Shown: positions 26,378-35,289 of the stretch, one piece after another | Numbering within the stretch: the stretch's first letter is position 1 | How the letters are laid out: each line of letters starts with the position of its first letter | Origin: Vibrio rotiferianus CAIM 577 = LMG 21460 | GTDB lineage: Bacteria > Pseudomonadota > Gammaproteobacteria > Enterobacterales > Vibrionaceae | DNA length: 64,000 bases | NCBI RefSeq assembly: GCF_002741985.1 | Contig: NZ_APHW01000108.1 | Location: 62,001-126,000, forward strand | Direction of reading: 5' to 3' | Translations under genes and position numbers: made by a program | The notes under the pieces: generated by a model | Databases searched by the model: none | What the model saw: only the letters and a program-made list of their open reading frames with translations | Told to the model about the DNA's origin: nothing

Positions 26378-27232
26378 ATGGAAGAAAAGCAAGAACGTTA
26401 CACAATTTCAGAGAAGACCTACCAAGAGTTCGTTGACCATACGCGAGTCCTTGCCCTCGAAGAAAGGGGGATCGTCCAGTGTGGTATCGCCACTTGTCGA
26501 GAGTTCTTTTCTGTTTACCGCAAAAACCAGAAGAAACACATGTTGCTTTACACTGTCCGCGGCAAAGGTTGGTTAGAGAGCGGTGCCTGCCGCTATGATC
26601 TGGAGCCAGGATCGTTAGTGATCGTGCCCGCGGGCATTGAAAATGGCTTTGGAATGGAAGATGAAACGTGGCAAATCGCGTGGGTATTCCTTTCTCAAAA
26701 TAAAGGATGGCCGATGGTCAATGAAGAAATCGAATATCAACTTACATCGGCACCAGAAGTGATGTATTCCTGCATTCAAACGCTATTACGTAGTATTAAT
26801 CTGCCTATCGATTATGGCGGTGAGGTGGGGGCGCATAGCGTTGCTCAGCTCGAACTCATGCTGAACATGCCACATTCAGATTCTATATCACGTAATCAAT
26901 TAAAACTGCGTCGTGTGTTTGACTTGGTTCAAAGGCAGCTTCACAAAGACTGGACGGTTGAACAACTTGCTGCGTTGTACCCATGTTCTGAACCACACCT
27001 ACACCGTTTGACTCAGCAGCAGTTTGGACGAAGTCCAATGGCGCACCTAACCCGCATGCGAATGGAATATGCGGCGCGTTTATTGCGGTCAACTGAATGG
27101 TCGATTCAACATATCGGCGAGATAGTAGGGTACCCAACAGGGGCGAACTTCAGTACGCGTTTTAAAGCCTGGTCGAGCATGACGCCACGTGAATTTAGGA
27201 AAAACGGAAAGCTTGATTCGCACTTTGATTAG
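26378..27232 (+). CDS. AraC-family regulator with cupin N-terminus (divergent from the MATE gene)
   Basis: 284 residues from the ATG at 26378; a GTG at 26363 would add five. N-terminal cupin-like sensing domain (HMLLYTVRGKGWLESGACRY, EPGSLVIVPAG). C-terminal AraC HTH: WTVEQLAALYPCSEPHLHRL, then IQHIGEIVGYPTGANFSTRF and MTPREFRK. No clear Shine-Dalgarno, so the start is uncertain. It probably regulates the adjacent exporter. Confidence 0.85.
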   Translation: MEEKQERYTISEKTYQEFVDHTRVLALEERGIVQCGIATCREFFSVYRKNQKKHMLLYTVRGKGWLESGACRYDLEPGSLVIVPAGIENGFGMEDETWQIAWVFLSQNKGWPMVNEEIEYQLTSAPEVMYSCIQTLLRSINLPIDYGGEVGAHSVAQLELMLNMPHSDSISRNQLKLRRVFDLVQRQLHKDWTVEQLAALYPCSEPHLHRLTQQQFGRSPMAHLTRMRMEYAARLLRSTEWSIQHIGEIVGYPTGANFSTRFKAWSSMTPREFRKNGKLDSHFD

Positions 27233-27390
27233 TGAGTTGTACTTTTTGTGAACGATTGAGTTCATAAAATTCCGCAGTCACCAGAATTTTGTACTCTAAT
27301 TGGCGAAATGAGTGAAAAATAGTTTCGCCATTTTTAACGAAAGTGTTACCGTGAGGTTCGATACTTGAATTTCAAAGGGTTATGACTTTC

Positions 27391-28578
27391 ATGTTTTCTA
27401 ATCTACCAACTCCCGTATTAGATCCTATTTTATCTCTTTCCGTCGCATACCGCGGCGATGAACGTCCAAACAAGGTTGACCTTGGTATTGGCGTGTACAA
27501 AAACAGTGCTGGCGAAACACCAATCATGAAAGCCATTCAGATGGCGCAAGAAGTGGTTATCGAAAATCAAAAGACCAAATCTTACGTTGGTCTAGCAGGC
27601 TGTGAAGAATTCAACCAAAGCATGATCGATCTTCTTCTGACGGATACGTCAGCAATGGATCGTGTAGCCGCTATTCAAACGCCTGGTGCGAGTGGAGCAT
27701 TGCGTATGTTGGGTGACCTAATGAAGGTTGCACAACCAGATACGACAGTTTGGATTTCAAACCCAAGCTATGTAAACCACAAGCCAGTAATGGAAGCAGC
27801 TGGACTGAAAGTGAAGTTCTACCATTACTTCTCACCAGAAACGAAACAAGTTGATACGGCGAAAATGCTAGAAGACCTATCTAAAGCAGGCCCTTCTGAC
27901 GTTGTGCTTCTGCACGGCTGTTGTCACAACCCAACGGGTGCGGATATTGATTTCTCTGCGTGGCAAGCGATCACCGAACTTTCGCAAAGAAACGGTTTTA
28001 CGCCATTTGTCGACATTGCGTACCAAGGCTTTGGTGACGGTCTAGAGGAAGATGCAAAAGGTCTCCGCTTTATGGCTCACAATGTTGAAGAAATGCTGAT
28101 CACAACTTCATGTTCGAAAAACTTCGGCCTGTACCGAGAACGAACTGGTGCTGCGATTGTGATCGGTAAGAACACCCAGGATGTAGCAAACGCGAAAGGC
28201 AAGCTGCTAACATTAGCGCGTTCGACTTACACGATGCCGCCAGACCATGGTGCCGCATTGGTAAAAACGATCCTGCAAGATGCAAATCTGACTTCAGTTT
28301 GGAAACAAGAACTAAGCGAAATGCAGCAACGCTTGCTGAATCTTCGTCAAACTTTATGTAACGAGTTGAGAAATAACCATAATACAGATCAATTTGATTT
28401 CATTGAGAGCCACAAAGGCATGTTTACTGTGCTAGGCTTTAGTGAAAACCAAATGGCGCAACTGCGTGAAGATTATGGTATTTATGGTGTCGGTGATGGT
28501 CGTATTAACATCGCTGGTTTGACCGAAACTCATATTCCTTACGTTGCTGACGCTATCCAAAAAGTATCTCAACGTTAA
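27391..28578 (+). CDS. Aromatic/aspartate aminotransferase (class I, TyrB/AspC subgroup)
   Basis: 395 residues from MFSNLPTPVL; an ATG three codons upstream lies too close to the AAAGGG site. PLP enzyme: the Asn/Pro segment VLLHGCCHNPTGAD, the Asp/Tyr region FVDIAYQGFGDG and the lysine in TTSCSKNFGLYRERTGA identify the family I-alpha aminotransferases such as TyrB. It transfers amino groups between aromatic or dicarboxylic amino acids and 2-oxoglutarate. It is followed after 12 bases by the retropepsin-like lipoprotein gene. Confidence 0.9.
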   Translation: MFSNLPTPVLDPILSLSVAYRGDERPNKVDLGIGVYKNSAGETPIMKAIQMAQEVVIENQKTKSYVGLAGCEEFNQSMIDLLLTDTSAMDRVAAIQTPGASGALRMLGDLMKVAQPDTTVWISNPSYVNHKPVMEAAGLKVKFYHYFSPETKQVDTAKMLEDLSKAGPSDVVLLHGCCHNPTGADIDFSAWQAITELSQRNGFTPFVDIAYQGFGDGLEEDAKGLRFMAHNVEEMLITTSCSKNFGLYRERTGAAIVIGKNTQDVANAKGKLLTLARSTYTMPPDHGAALVKTILQDANLTSVWKQELSEMQQRLLNLRQTLCNELRNNHNTDQFDFIESHKGMFTVLGFSENQMAQLREDYGIYGVGDGRINIAGLTETHIPYVADAIQKVSQR

Positions 28579-28590
28579 TTGGGAGAGTTG

Positions 28591-29265
28591 ATGAAGAACT
28601 GGAAACTGATTCTGCCGCTAATGATGAGCGGCGGTCTTATTGCGTGTACGTCGACGCCAACGACTACTGAGCCTGTTGAGCCAGATACACCAAAGGTAGA
28701 GCAACCAGTCGATGTACCGGAAGTGAAACCAGAAATTGAACCTAAGCCTGAGGTTAAACCCGAACAAAAACCTGAAGTTAAACCAGAGGTTAAGCCTAAG
28801 CCTGAAAAGCCACCGAAGGTAACAAAAACGCCGGATGGGAAATTGGTTTTAGGTGCTGAAGAATGGGTTTATGTACCAGCTATTGACCAGACATTTAAAG
28901 CTCGTATCGATACTGGAGCAACAACATCGTCAATTAGTGCAACAGATATTGTACCGTTTGAGCGGGACGGTAAAGACTGGGTACAGTTCAAAATTGATGT
29001 GAATGGCAAGGCCAGCAAAGAGTTCAAGCTACCGGTGGAGCGATGGGCGAAGATCAAGCAGTCATCAAGTGATGAAGTTGATAAGCGAGCGGTTGTTGTG
29101 GCGTACATACAGGTTGGTGATATGAATGAACAAACCGAGTTTACGCTAGCTGAACGAGGCCATATGAAGTTTCCAATTCTACTTGGGCGTAGTTTTTTTA
29201 GAGACGTGGCAATCATAGATGTGTCTCAGAAATATGTTCAGAAAAAACCAAACAAGAAAAAGTAA
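28591..29265 (+). CDS. Lipoprotein with retropepsin-like domain (PF05618, "ATP-dependent zinc protease" family)
   Basis: 224 residues from the ATG at 28591 (GGGAGAG upstream). A lipoprotein signal ends in the lipobox LIAC. A Pro/Glu/Lys-rich linker with repeated KPEVKPE-type units spans about residues 35-75. The folded domain contains RIDTGATTSSISA, the Asp-Thr-Gly of retropepsin-like aspartic peptidases, and ILLGRSFFRDVAIIDV. The historical name of the family (zinc protease) is not supported by the motif. The linker suggests the domain reaches across the periplasm. Confidence 0.85.
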   Translation: MKNWKLILPLMMSGGLIACTSTPTTTEPVEPDTPKVEQPVDVPEVKPEIEPKPEVKPEQKPEVKPEVKPKPEKPPKVTKTPDGKLVLGAEEWVYVPAIDQTFKARIDTGATTSSISATDIVPFERDGKDWVQFKIDVNGKASKEFKLPVERWAKIKQSSSDEVDKRAVVVAYIQVGDMNEQTEFTLAERGHMKFPILLGRSFFRDVAIIDVSQKYVQKKPNKKK

Positions 29266-29268
29266 ATA

Positions 29269-29298
29269 AAAAAGCCTTCCATATGGAAGGCTTTTTTT
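29269..29298. terminator. Bidirectional terminator
   Basis: AAAAAGCCTTCC (29269-29280) pairs with GGAAGGCTTTTTTT (29285-29298) around ATAT. It lies between two convergent genes and slightly overlaps the stop of the minus-strand gene. Confidence 0.9.
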
Positions 29299-29845
29299 AA
29301 AATGAAAATCTTGCAGCCATGGCTACCTGAGAACCGTAAACACCAGTATTTCTTACTTCTAAGCCAAGAGATAGTTGTTGGGTCGAATGAAAACGGCCCC
29401 CTAAAGAGTAGGTTGTTGCGTTACCGTCATTTGCAATCAACTGTCCAAATTGAGCATGTACCTCAATATCTTGCATCAACCACATTCTGGTACCTAAATT
29501 TACTTCTGCACGCCAGTTATTATCGTAGTAAGAGCTATACTGTTCGACGACTTCTTCATTAATATTGTGAACGAGCATTTGGCCAAATATATCTGCAAAT
29601 TGACCTGCTGGGCCATTGAAACCTATACCTCCAGCTACATCCCAATCAGAATTAAACTCGGTATCTCCACGGATGATAAAGTGAGTGTTTTCAGTAAAAT
29701 AAGTTGTAAACTCACCACCAAAGGTGCCCGGGCTTGTCCCCATTCTAAACTCCAACATGTTGTAGTTGAAATTATTAGCATGTGATGAAAGTGGTAATAG
29801 GGCACACACGCCGATAGCTGTTAGTTTGAGAGCCTTTGCTAGCAT
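29297..29845 (-). CDS. Outer-membrane beta-barrel protein of unknown function
   Basis: 182 residues from the ATG at 29845, which has GGAGA four bases upstream. Signal peptide (LTAIGVCALLPLSSHA), then alternating strands: FNYNMLEFRMGTSPGTFGGE, FIIRGDTEFNSDWDVAGGIG, WRAEVNLGTRMWLMQDIEVH, and a C-terminal strand ending VAMAARFSF with terminal Phe, the BAM signal. Probably an eight-stranded barrel. I do not recognise a named family. Confidence 0.7.
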   Translation of the reverse strand: MLAKALKLTAIGVCALLPLSSHANNFNYNMLEFRMGTSPGTFGGEFTTYFTENTHFIIRGDTEFNSDWDVAGGIGFNGPAGQFADIFGQMLVHNINEEVVEQYSSYYDNNWRAEVNLGTRMWLMQDIEVHAQFGQLIANDGNATTYSLGGRFHSTQQLSLGLEVRNTGVYGSQVAMAARFSF

Positions 29846-29885
29846 GATGTCTCCGGGCTTTATAAAGTGAAAAAACAATAATATA

Positions 29886-29910
29886 GAAAAAGGCCTGCAA
29901 TTAGCAGGCC
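29886..29910 (-). terminator. Terminator of the BOF-family gene
   Basis: GGCCTGC (29892-29898) pairs with GCAGGCC (29904-29910); read on the minus strand the stem is followed by TTTTTC. Confidence 0.85.
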
Positions 29911-29982
29911 AAAGTTGTGTTTTATATCACTTTTCTGAGATTACCTATGCTAGGTTAGACAGTAAGCATAGGTACTTGAGCT

Positions 29983-30354
29983 TTACAGTACCACAAGGTG
30001 CTCTACTTCAATTTCTGGTTTGTTACCACCTTCGAACTCACCAAACAGACGTACTTTCGTGGTTTGGTCGATTGGCGTCGTTAGTCGAATATCGTCATCT
30101 AGCTCAACCATGATTTCACCAGAACCGTCGCTGAAGATAAATTGGTCGGCGCGCGTTTGACGAAGTAGGTTACCTTCTACAACCACGTCTTTCTCGGTAA
30201 ACATGCTTGAATCTTTAATCAAAGCGTCGACTTTCTCTACCGTAACAGGGCCATTAAATTGAATGCTTGATTGGCCGTGGTTGTCGTCTTTCGCCATTGC
30301 AACAGTAGGAGCGATAGCAAGTACAGCGATAGTAGTGATAACAGTGTTTTTCAT
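29983..30354 (-). CDS. YgiW/YdeI-family OB-fold (BOF) periplasmic stress protein
   Basis: 123 residues: signal peptide (ITTIAVLAIAPTVAMA), then the single bacterial OB-fold of the YgiW/YdeI family, with FNGPVTVEKVDALIKD, VVVEGNLLRQTRADQFIFSD and VRLFGEFEGGNKPEIEVEHL. Family members are linked to resistance to peroxide, cadmium, acid or antimicrobial peptides; the ligand is unknown. Own terminator downstream; the start is about 165 bases from the divergent cobQ. Confidence 0.88.
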   Translation of the reverse strand: MKNTVITTIAVLAIAPTVAMAKDDNHGQSSIQFNGPVTVEKVDALIKDSSMFTEKDVVVEGNLLRQTRADQFIFSDGSGEIMVELDDDIRLTTPIDQTTKVRLFGEFEGGNKPEIEVEHLVVL

Positions 30355-30518
30355 AATTTGGCTTCTCTATATAGGTGTTCGTTTTTGATGATGCTATTAA
30401 AACAAACCTTATTTGAACCATTACTGATTCGAACATTCATATTCGATTCATTTTCTTGAGTCCTATGCTGAGATAACGTTATGATTGTTCACCTTCTTTT
30501 TTCTCTTATTAAGCGTTC

Positions 30519-31970
30519 ATGAAATCACCAATCCCATCATTAATGGTTCAAGGCACAACTTCAGATGCCGGAAAAAGTGTCCTTGTGGCAGGGTTATGCC
30601 GTGTGTTGGCAAGGCGAGGGGTAAAAGTTGCCCCATTCAAGCCACAGAATATGGCTCTGAATAGTGCAGTTACCAAAGATGGGGGAGAAATTGGGCGTGC
30701 TCAAGCCGTTCAGGCGCAAGCTTGCAACGTTGAGCCTACGGTTCACATGAATCCTGTGCTAATTAAGCCTAACAGCGACACAGGTGCTCAGATCATCTTA
30801 CAAGGCAAAGCATTGTCGAATATGGACGCAGTCGGGTTTCATGATTATAAGAAAGTTGCAATGGGAACGGTGCTGGATTCATTTGCACAACTGACGGACG
30901 AATACGAATCGATTATGATTGAAGGTGCTGGCAGCCCAGCAGAAATCAATTTAAGAGAAAATGACATCGCTAACATGGGCTTTGCTGAAGAAGCCGACGT
31001 TCCAGTCATTATTATTGCGGATATTGACCGTGGTGGTGTATTTGCCCATCTGTACGGAACGCTAGCATTACTATCCGAATCAGAACAAGCTCGCGTTAAA
31101 GGCTTCGTAATAAACCGTTTCCGTGGCGATATCAGCTTGCTTGAATCTGGTCTTGATTGGCTAGAAGATAAAACCGGCAAGCCTGTACTCGGTGTATTGC
31201 CGTATCTTCACGGATTGAACCTAGAGGCAGAAGACGCCATTACGGCTCAGCAAGAGCTATCTTCACACGTTAAACTCAATGTTGTGGTGCCCGTATTAAC
31301 ACGCATCAGTAATCATACCGATTTTGATGTGTTGCGTCTTAATCCAGACATTAACCTTCGCTACATTGGTAAAGGCGAAAAAATCGACAAAGCCGACTTG
31401 GTTATCTTGCCGGGCACTAAGTCAGTTCGCGACGATTTGGATTATCTGCGTAGCCAAGGCTGGGATAAAGACATTCAACGCCATATCCGACTTGGCGGAA
31501 AAGTCATTGGTATCTGTGGTGGCTACCAAATGCTTGGTAAGATTATTGACGATCCCAATGGTGTGGAAGGCACCCCTGGCCAAAGTGAAGGGTTAGGGTT
31601 GTTAGACGTCAATACGATTCTAACCAACAGCAAACAATTAACGCATACACAAGCGCAGATTTGCCTAAACGGTAAAACTGTAGATGTGAAAGGCTACGAA
31701 ATTCATGTTGGTCGAAGTGAAGTGCAGGGCGCTCAACCTCTGACATTGAGTTCTGGCGAAGCAGAGGGCGCGATAAGTGAGTGTGGCCAAGTAATGGGAA
31801 CATACCTTCACGGGTTCTTTGATGAGGCCGACGTTTTAAGCCTTGTGGCTGAATGGGTAAACGGGACTCAAATCAAACAACAAGACTTTGAAGAGTTAAA
31901 GGAACAAGGCATTAATCGCATTGCAGATGCGATAGAACAACATATGAATCTTGACTTTCTGTTCAAATAA
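30519..31970 (+). CDS. cobQ: Cobyric acid synthase
   Basis: 483 residues; performs four glutamine-dependent amidations on adenosyl-cobyrinate a,c-diamide. The N-terminal dethiobiotin-synthetase-like ATPase has the P-loop MVQGTTSDAGKSVLV; further on are KPQNMALNS and the GAGSPAEINLRENDIANMG segment. The C-terminal class I glutamine amidotransferase has the nucleophile in VIGICGGYQML and the His in MGTYLHGFFDE. No other cobalamin gene and no B12 riboswitch lie nearby, so it may act with genes elsewhere or in precursor salvage. Confidence 0.95.
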   Translation: MKSPIPSLMVQGTTSDAGKSVLVAGLCRVLARRGVKVAPFKPQNMALNSAVTKDGGEIGRAQAVQAQACNVEPTVHMNPVLIKPNSDTGAQIILQGKALSNMDAVGFHDYKKVAMGTVLDSFAQLTDEYESIMIEGAGSPAEINLRENDIANMGFAEEADVPVIIIADIDRGGVFAHLYGTLALLSESEQARVKGFVINRFRGDISLLESGLDWLEDKTGKPVLGVLPYLHGLNLEAEDAITAQQELSSHVKLNVVVPVLTRISNHTDFDVLRLNPDINLRYIGKGEKIDKADLVILPGTKSVRDDLDYLRSQGWDKDIQRHIRLGGKVIGICGGYQMLGKIIDDPNGVEGTPGQSEGLGLLDVNTILTNSKQLTHTQAQICLNGKTVDVKGYEIHVGRSEVQGAQPLTLSSGEAEGAISECGQVMGTYLHGFFDEADVLSLVAEWVNGTQIKQQDFEELKEQGINRIADAIEQHMNLDFLFK

Positions 31971-32060
31971 AACCAGTTTTTAACTGTTTGAAGCATAAAT
32001 AAAAGTGGGCGCATTGTTCCACAATTTCTTTTTCTGCCAGTCTAGCACCGGAGTGTTTTT

Positions 32061-32813
32061 ATGAAAGCATGGAAGATTCATGCTTGCCTAGCGGCAATAT
32101 TGAGCGTTTCATCAGCAGCAAACGCAGCGACCGATATTAAAGTTTACGCGGCTTCGTCTATGACTAACGCGATTGACGATATCGCACAAAAATTTGAACA
32201 GCAATATGATGTGAAAGTCACTCCCGTTTACGGAGGCTCGTCATCTATTGCTCGCCAAATCCTAAATGGCGCACCAGCTGATGTGTTCATTTCTGCGAAC
32301 ACTAAATGGATGAACTACTTAGTAAAATCAAACGCAATTGAGAGTGACGGTGTCACTGATTTGGTGCGCAACAGCCTCGTTCTTATTGCACCACTAGCTT
32401 CAAGTGTTACTCCTTTTAACTTCTCAGATGGCAATGCATGGAGCCAAGCATTAGATGGCAATCGCCTTGCGCTTGGCAACCCTGTCTCGGTGCCTGCTGG
32501 TATGTATGCTCGAGAATCTCTTACTCACTTTGGTGTTTGGAAGCAGATTGAGCGACAAGTGGCGCCAGCGAAAAATGTTCGTCTTGCATTAGCATTAGTT
32601 GAGCGTGGTGAGGCACCGCTTGGTGTTGTGTACAAAACCGATGCGCTTTTAACAAAAAAAGTAAAAGTGGTCGGCGAGTTTGCGAATGACTCACACGCGG
32701 ATATTGTTTACCCAGCGGCCATTGTTAAATACTCGACACAATCTAAGCAGTTTTTTGAATATTTGAAATCTGACGATGCTAAACAAGTTTTTGTGCAATA
32801 CGGCTTTCAATAA
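32061..32813 (+). CDS. modA: Molybdate ABC transporter, periplasmic binding protein
   Basis: 250 residues. Signal peptide ends SAANA; the mature protein opens with DIKVYAASSMTNAIDDIAQK and GGSSSIARQILNGAPADVFI, the oxyanion-binding serines of ModA. PVSVPAGMYARESL and LGVVYKTDAL complete the family pattern. It captures molybdate or tungstate in the periplasm. A CGGAG ribosome binding site precedes the ATG. No ModE consensus was seen in the 90 bases upstream. Confidence 0.95.
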   Translation: MKAWKIHACLAAILSVSSAANAATDIKVYAASSMTNAIDDIAQKFEQQYDVKVTPVYGGSSSIARQILNGAPADVFISANTKWMNYLVKSNAIESDGVTDLVRNSLVLIAPLASSVTPFNFSDGNAWSQALDGNRLALGNPVSVPAGMYARESLTHFGVWKQIERQVAPAKNVRLALALVERGEAPLGVVYKTDALLTKKVKVVGEFANDSHADIVYPAAIVKYSTQSKQFFEYLKSDDAKQVFVQYGFQ

Positions 32814-32825
32814 AAAGGGCACAGA

Positions 32826-33515
32826 GTGACAGAACTTGAATACCAAGCCTTAATACTAAGCCTAAAAGTTGGCGCCTATGCCGTCGTTTGGTTAATACCA
32901 CTGGGCATTGCTCTGGCTTGGCTACTTTCTCGAAAAGAGTTTATCGGTAAATCCATTCTCGATAGCTTAATTCACCTACCATTGGTATTGCCGCCCGTGG
33001 TGATTGGTTACCTATTGCTGATCTCATTAGGCCGACAAGGGGTAATTGGTAGCTGGCTTTATGAGCACTTTGGATTGGTGTTTAGCTTCAACTGGAAAGG
33101 GGCTGTTGTCGCGTGTATTGTTGTCGCGTTGCCTTTGATGGTGCGTTCAGTTCGCCTCAGCTTAGATAACGTTGATCCTAAGCTCGAACATGCCGCATCG
33201 ACACTAGGTGCATCACCTTTAAAGGTCTTCCTTACTATCACTTTGCCTTTAACGATCCCAGGTATTATCACAGGTACGATGCTTTCTTTCGCTCGCAGTT
33301 TAGGCGAATTTGGCGCTACAATCAGTTTTGTTTCTAACATTCCCGGCGAGACCCAAACCATTCCTTTGGCGATGTACAACTTTATCGAAACGCCGGGAGC
33401 AGAGATGGAAGCCGCGCGCTTATGCATCATTTCCATTGCTTTGGCTCTCTCGACATTAATGATATCAGAATGGTTAAATCGCAAAGCTGCAGCGAGACTG
33501 GGAGCTAAACGATGA
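32826..33515 (+). CDS. modB: Molybdate ABC transporter, permease
   Basis: 229 residues with five to six membrane segments. The EAA loop that docks onto ModC is HAASTLGASPLKVFLTITLP, and the LGEFGATISF segment is typical of ModB/CysT permeases. The start is GTG, twelve bases after modA. The 3' end overlaps modC by four bases. Confidence 0.95.
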   Translation: MTELEYQALILSLKVGAYAVVWLIPLGIALAWLLSRKEFIGKSILDSLIHLPLVLPPVVIGYLLLISLGRQGVIGSWLYEHFGLVFSFNWKGAVVACIVVALPLMVRSVRLSLDNVDPKLEHAASTLGASPLKVFLTITLPLTIPGIITGTMLSFARSLGEFGATISFVSNIPGETQTIPLAMYNFIETPGAEMEAARLCIISIALALSTLMISEWLNRKAAARLGAKR

Positions 33516-34618
33516 GTATAGAAATTCAATTTAAACAATCACTTGGTGAAACAAATTTTGATATCGATCTTTCGTTACCGGGTAACGGGATAAGCGCATT
33601 GTTTGGCCGTTCTGGTGCCGGGAAGACCACACTAATTAACGTTATCAGCGGGTTGGTGACGCCCAAGCAAGGTAAAGTGTTGATTGGTGAACACGTTCTT
33701 TTCGATAGTAATACCGGAATTAATTTACCAACACACAAGCGCAAGATTGGCTATGTATTCCAAGACTCTCGCTTGTTTCCGCATTACTCCGTGAAAGGCA
33801 ACTTACTCTACGGCGTAGTTGAAAAAGATGATGATTACTTCGACAAAGTGACAGAACTGCTCGCGATTAGGCCTCTACTTAAACGCTTTCCAATTTCTTT
33901 ATCCGGTGGGGAGAAACAGCGTGTAGCAATCGCGAGAGCGCTTCTTTCGAAACCTAATCTGCTATTGATGGATGAACCTTTGGCTTCGTTGGATATGCCC
34001 CGTAAGCGAGAAGTGATGCCATTTTTGGAAGAGTTATCTGAACAGGTCAATATTCCAATCGTCTATGTCACGCATAGTTTGCAAGAGATTCTTCGTTTAG
34101 CGCAGCATCTGTCAATTCTCGATAAGGGTCGAATCATGATGTCTGGTAAGTTAGAGGATGTGTGGGCATCTCATGCCATGCGTCCTTGGCAGTCATTCTC
34201 AGACCACAGTAGCTTATTCGAAGGAAAGATCGCGATGCACCACGAGAAATACGCGCTGACGTGCGTAAAGCTCGCACCGAGCGCTTGTTTGTGGGTTCAA
34301 AAAGTCGATGGAGAGCCAGATACACCAATTCGGCTTCAAGTGCGTGCAAACGACGTATCTATCGCGTTAGAGAAACCTGTATCTACATCGATACGTAACG
34401 TGTTAACAGCGACCGTCGCATCTATAGAAGAACTTAATACCGGTGAAGACAAGCAGAGTATCACAGTATCACTCAAGTTAGATGAGGGTTGTCATTTGTG
34501 GGCAACCATTACACCTTGGGCGTTGGATGATCTGTGCCTGAAAGTTGGTGATGCGGTTTATGCACAAGTAAAAGGTGTGAGTGTCACGCAACGAGATATA
34601 GCATTAGCACATCATTAA
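33512..34618 (+). CDS. modC: Molybdate ABC transporter, ATPase with TOBE domain
   Basis: 368 residues. Walker A is FGRSGAGKTT, the signature LSGGEKQRVAIARAL, Walker B LLLMDEPLASLD and the switch His in VYVTHSLQEI. From about residue 290 a molybdate-binding TOBE domain follows (VRANDVSIALEKPVSTSIRN). It energises uptake by ModAB and overlaps modB by four bases. Confidence 0.95.
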   Translation: MSIEIQFKQSLGETNFDIDLSLPGNGISALFGRSGAGKTTLINVISGLVTPKQGKVLIGEHVLFDSNTGINLPTHKRKIGYVFQDSRLFPHYSVKGNLLYGVVEKDDDYFDKVTELLAIRPLLKRFPISLSGGEKQRVAIARALLSKPNLLLMDEPLASLDMPRKREVMPFLEELSEQVNIPIVYVTHSLQEILRLAQHLSILDKGRIMMSGKLEDVWASHAMRPWQSFSDHSSLFEGKIAMHHEKYALTCVKLAPSACLWVQKVDGEPDTPIRLQVRANDVSIALEKPVSTSIRNVLTATVASIEELNTGEDKQSITVSLKLDEGCHLWATITPWALDDLCLKVGDAVYAQVKGVSVTQRDIALAHH

Positions 34619-34640
34619 ATTTCGCGAATTATGTACATAA

Positions 34641-34663
34641 AAAAGGCCGCATCTGCGGCCTTT
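34641..34663. terminator. Bidirectional terminator
   Basis: GGCCGC (34645-34650) pairs with GCGGCC (34655-34660), flanked by A-run and TTT, between modC and the convergent DUF3069 gene. Confidence 0.85.
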
Positions 34664-34684
34664 ACTTTAAAGTCAGTATTGAAA

Positions 34685-35122
34685 TTACTTTTCGAATACT
34701 TCTTTGAATTCACGCTTAAGAAGAGGGTCACGACGCGCTTTCTTAAGCTGCTTAACCATGTCTTTTACACAGTTGTGTAGGACATTGTCTAACAGTTGAG
34801 AACGGTATTCTTCTTTGTCTTCGTCTGTCATGTTTTCTGGCAGATTTAGAGTCGGGAACTCTTCCATTACATTTAGACCTGCAAATGCTTGACCTACAGT
34901 CACTAGAGCGTGGAATTGCTCAAAGTTGTCCAGAATGTTTTGTGCACTTGCTGGCATTTCATCCCAAGATGCACGCACAGCTTCTTCAGACACTTCATGG
35001 ATAGAGGTAACCATCTCGAACATTTGCTCAGGTACTTCGTCAAATTCAATAACTTTGCGTAGTTCAGGAGAAATGGTTTCTAGATCGATTTTTTTGCTTT
35101 CGTTGTTAGTTGCTTCTGACAT
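34685..35122 (-). CDS. DUF3069-family cytoplasmic protein
   Basis: 145 residues, acidic and helical, no signal peptide. Characteristic stretches are VPEQMFEMVTSIHEVSEEAV, MPASAQNILDNFEQFHALVT and a basic C-terminus VKQLKKARRDPLLKREFKEV. I recognise it as the vibrio DUF3069 family; function is unknown. It is a single-gene unit. Confidence 0.75.
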   Translation of the reverse strand: MSEATNNESKKIDLETISPELRKVIEFDEVPEQMFEMVTSIHEVSEEAVRASWDEMPASAQNILDNFEQFHALVTVGQAFAGLNVMEEFPTLNLPENMTDEDKEEYRSQLLDNVLHNCVKDMVKQLKKARRDPLLKREFKEVFEK

Positions 35123-35289
35123 GGTGTGTCTCTCGTTACAAAAGGCGGGAATATTAATACCAAATTCATCAAATAGCTACCATAACGACCTCTTGATTAC
35201 GTGATAAAGCCGCAAAAATCTCGCAGATTAGTGAGGGTAGTAATGCACATACCACTTTCATATGGTATACGTTTAATAAACAACTAGAA

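Noticed and set aside
30355..30518. Possible B12 riboswitch upstream of cobQ
   Set aside because: The gap is only 164 bases and shows no B12-box-like sequence; most of it is probably the divergent promoter region.
31971..32060. Possible Moco riboswitch or ModE site before modA
   Set aside because: The 90-base gap is too short for the riboswitch and contains no match to the ModE palindrome.
33059..33538. 159-codon minus-strand frame inside modB
   Set aside because: Antisense shadow of modB; composition is an artefact of the other strand's codon use.
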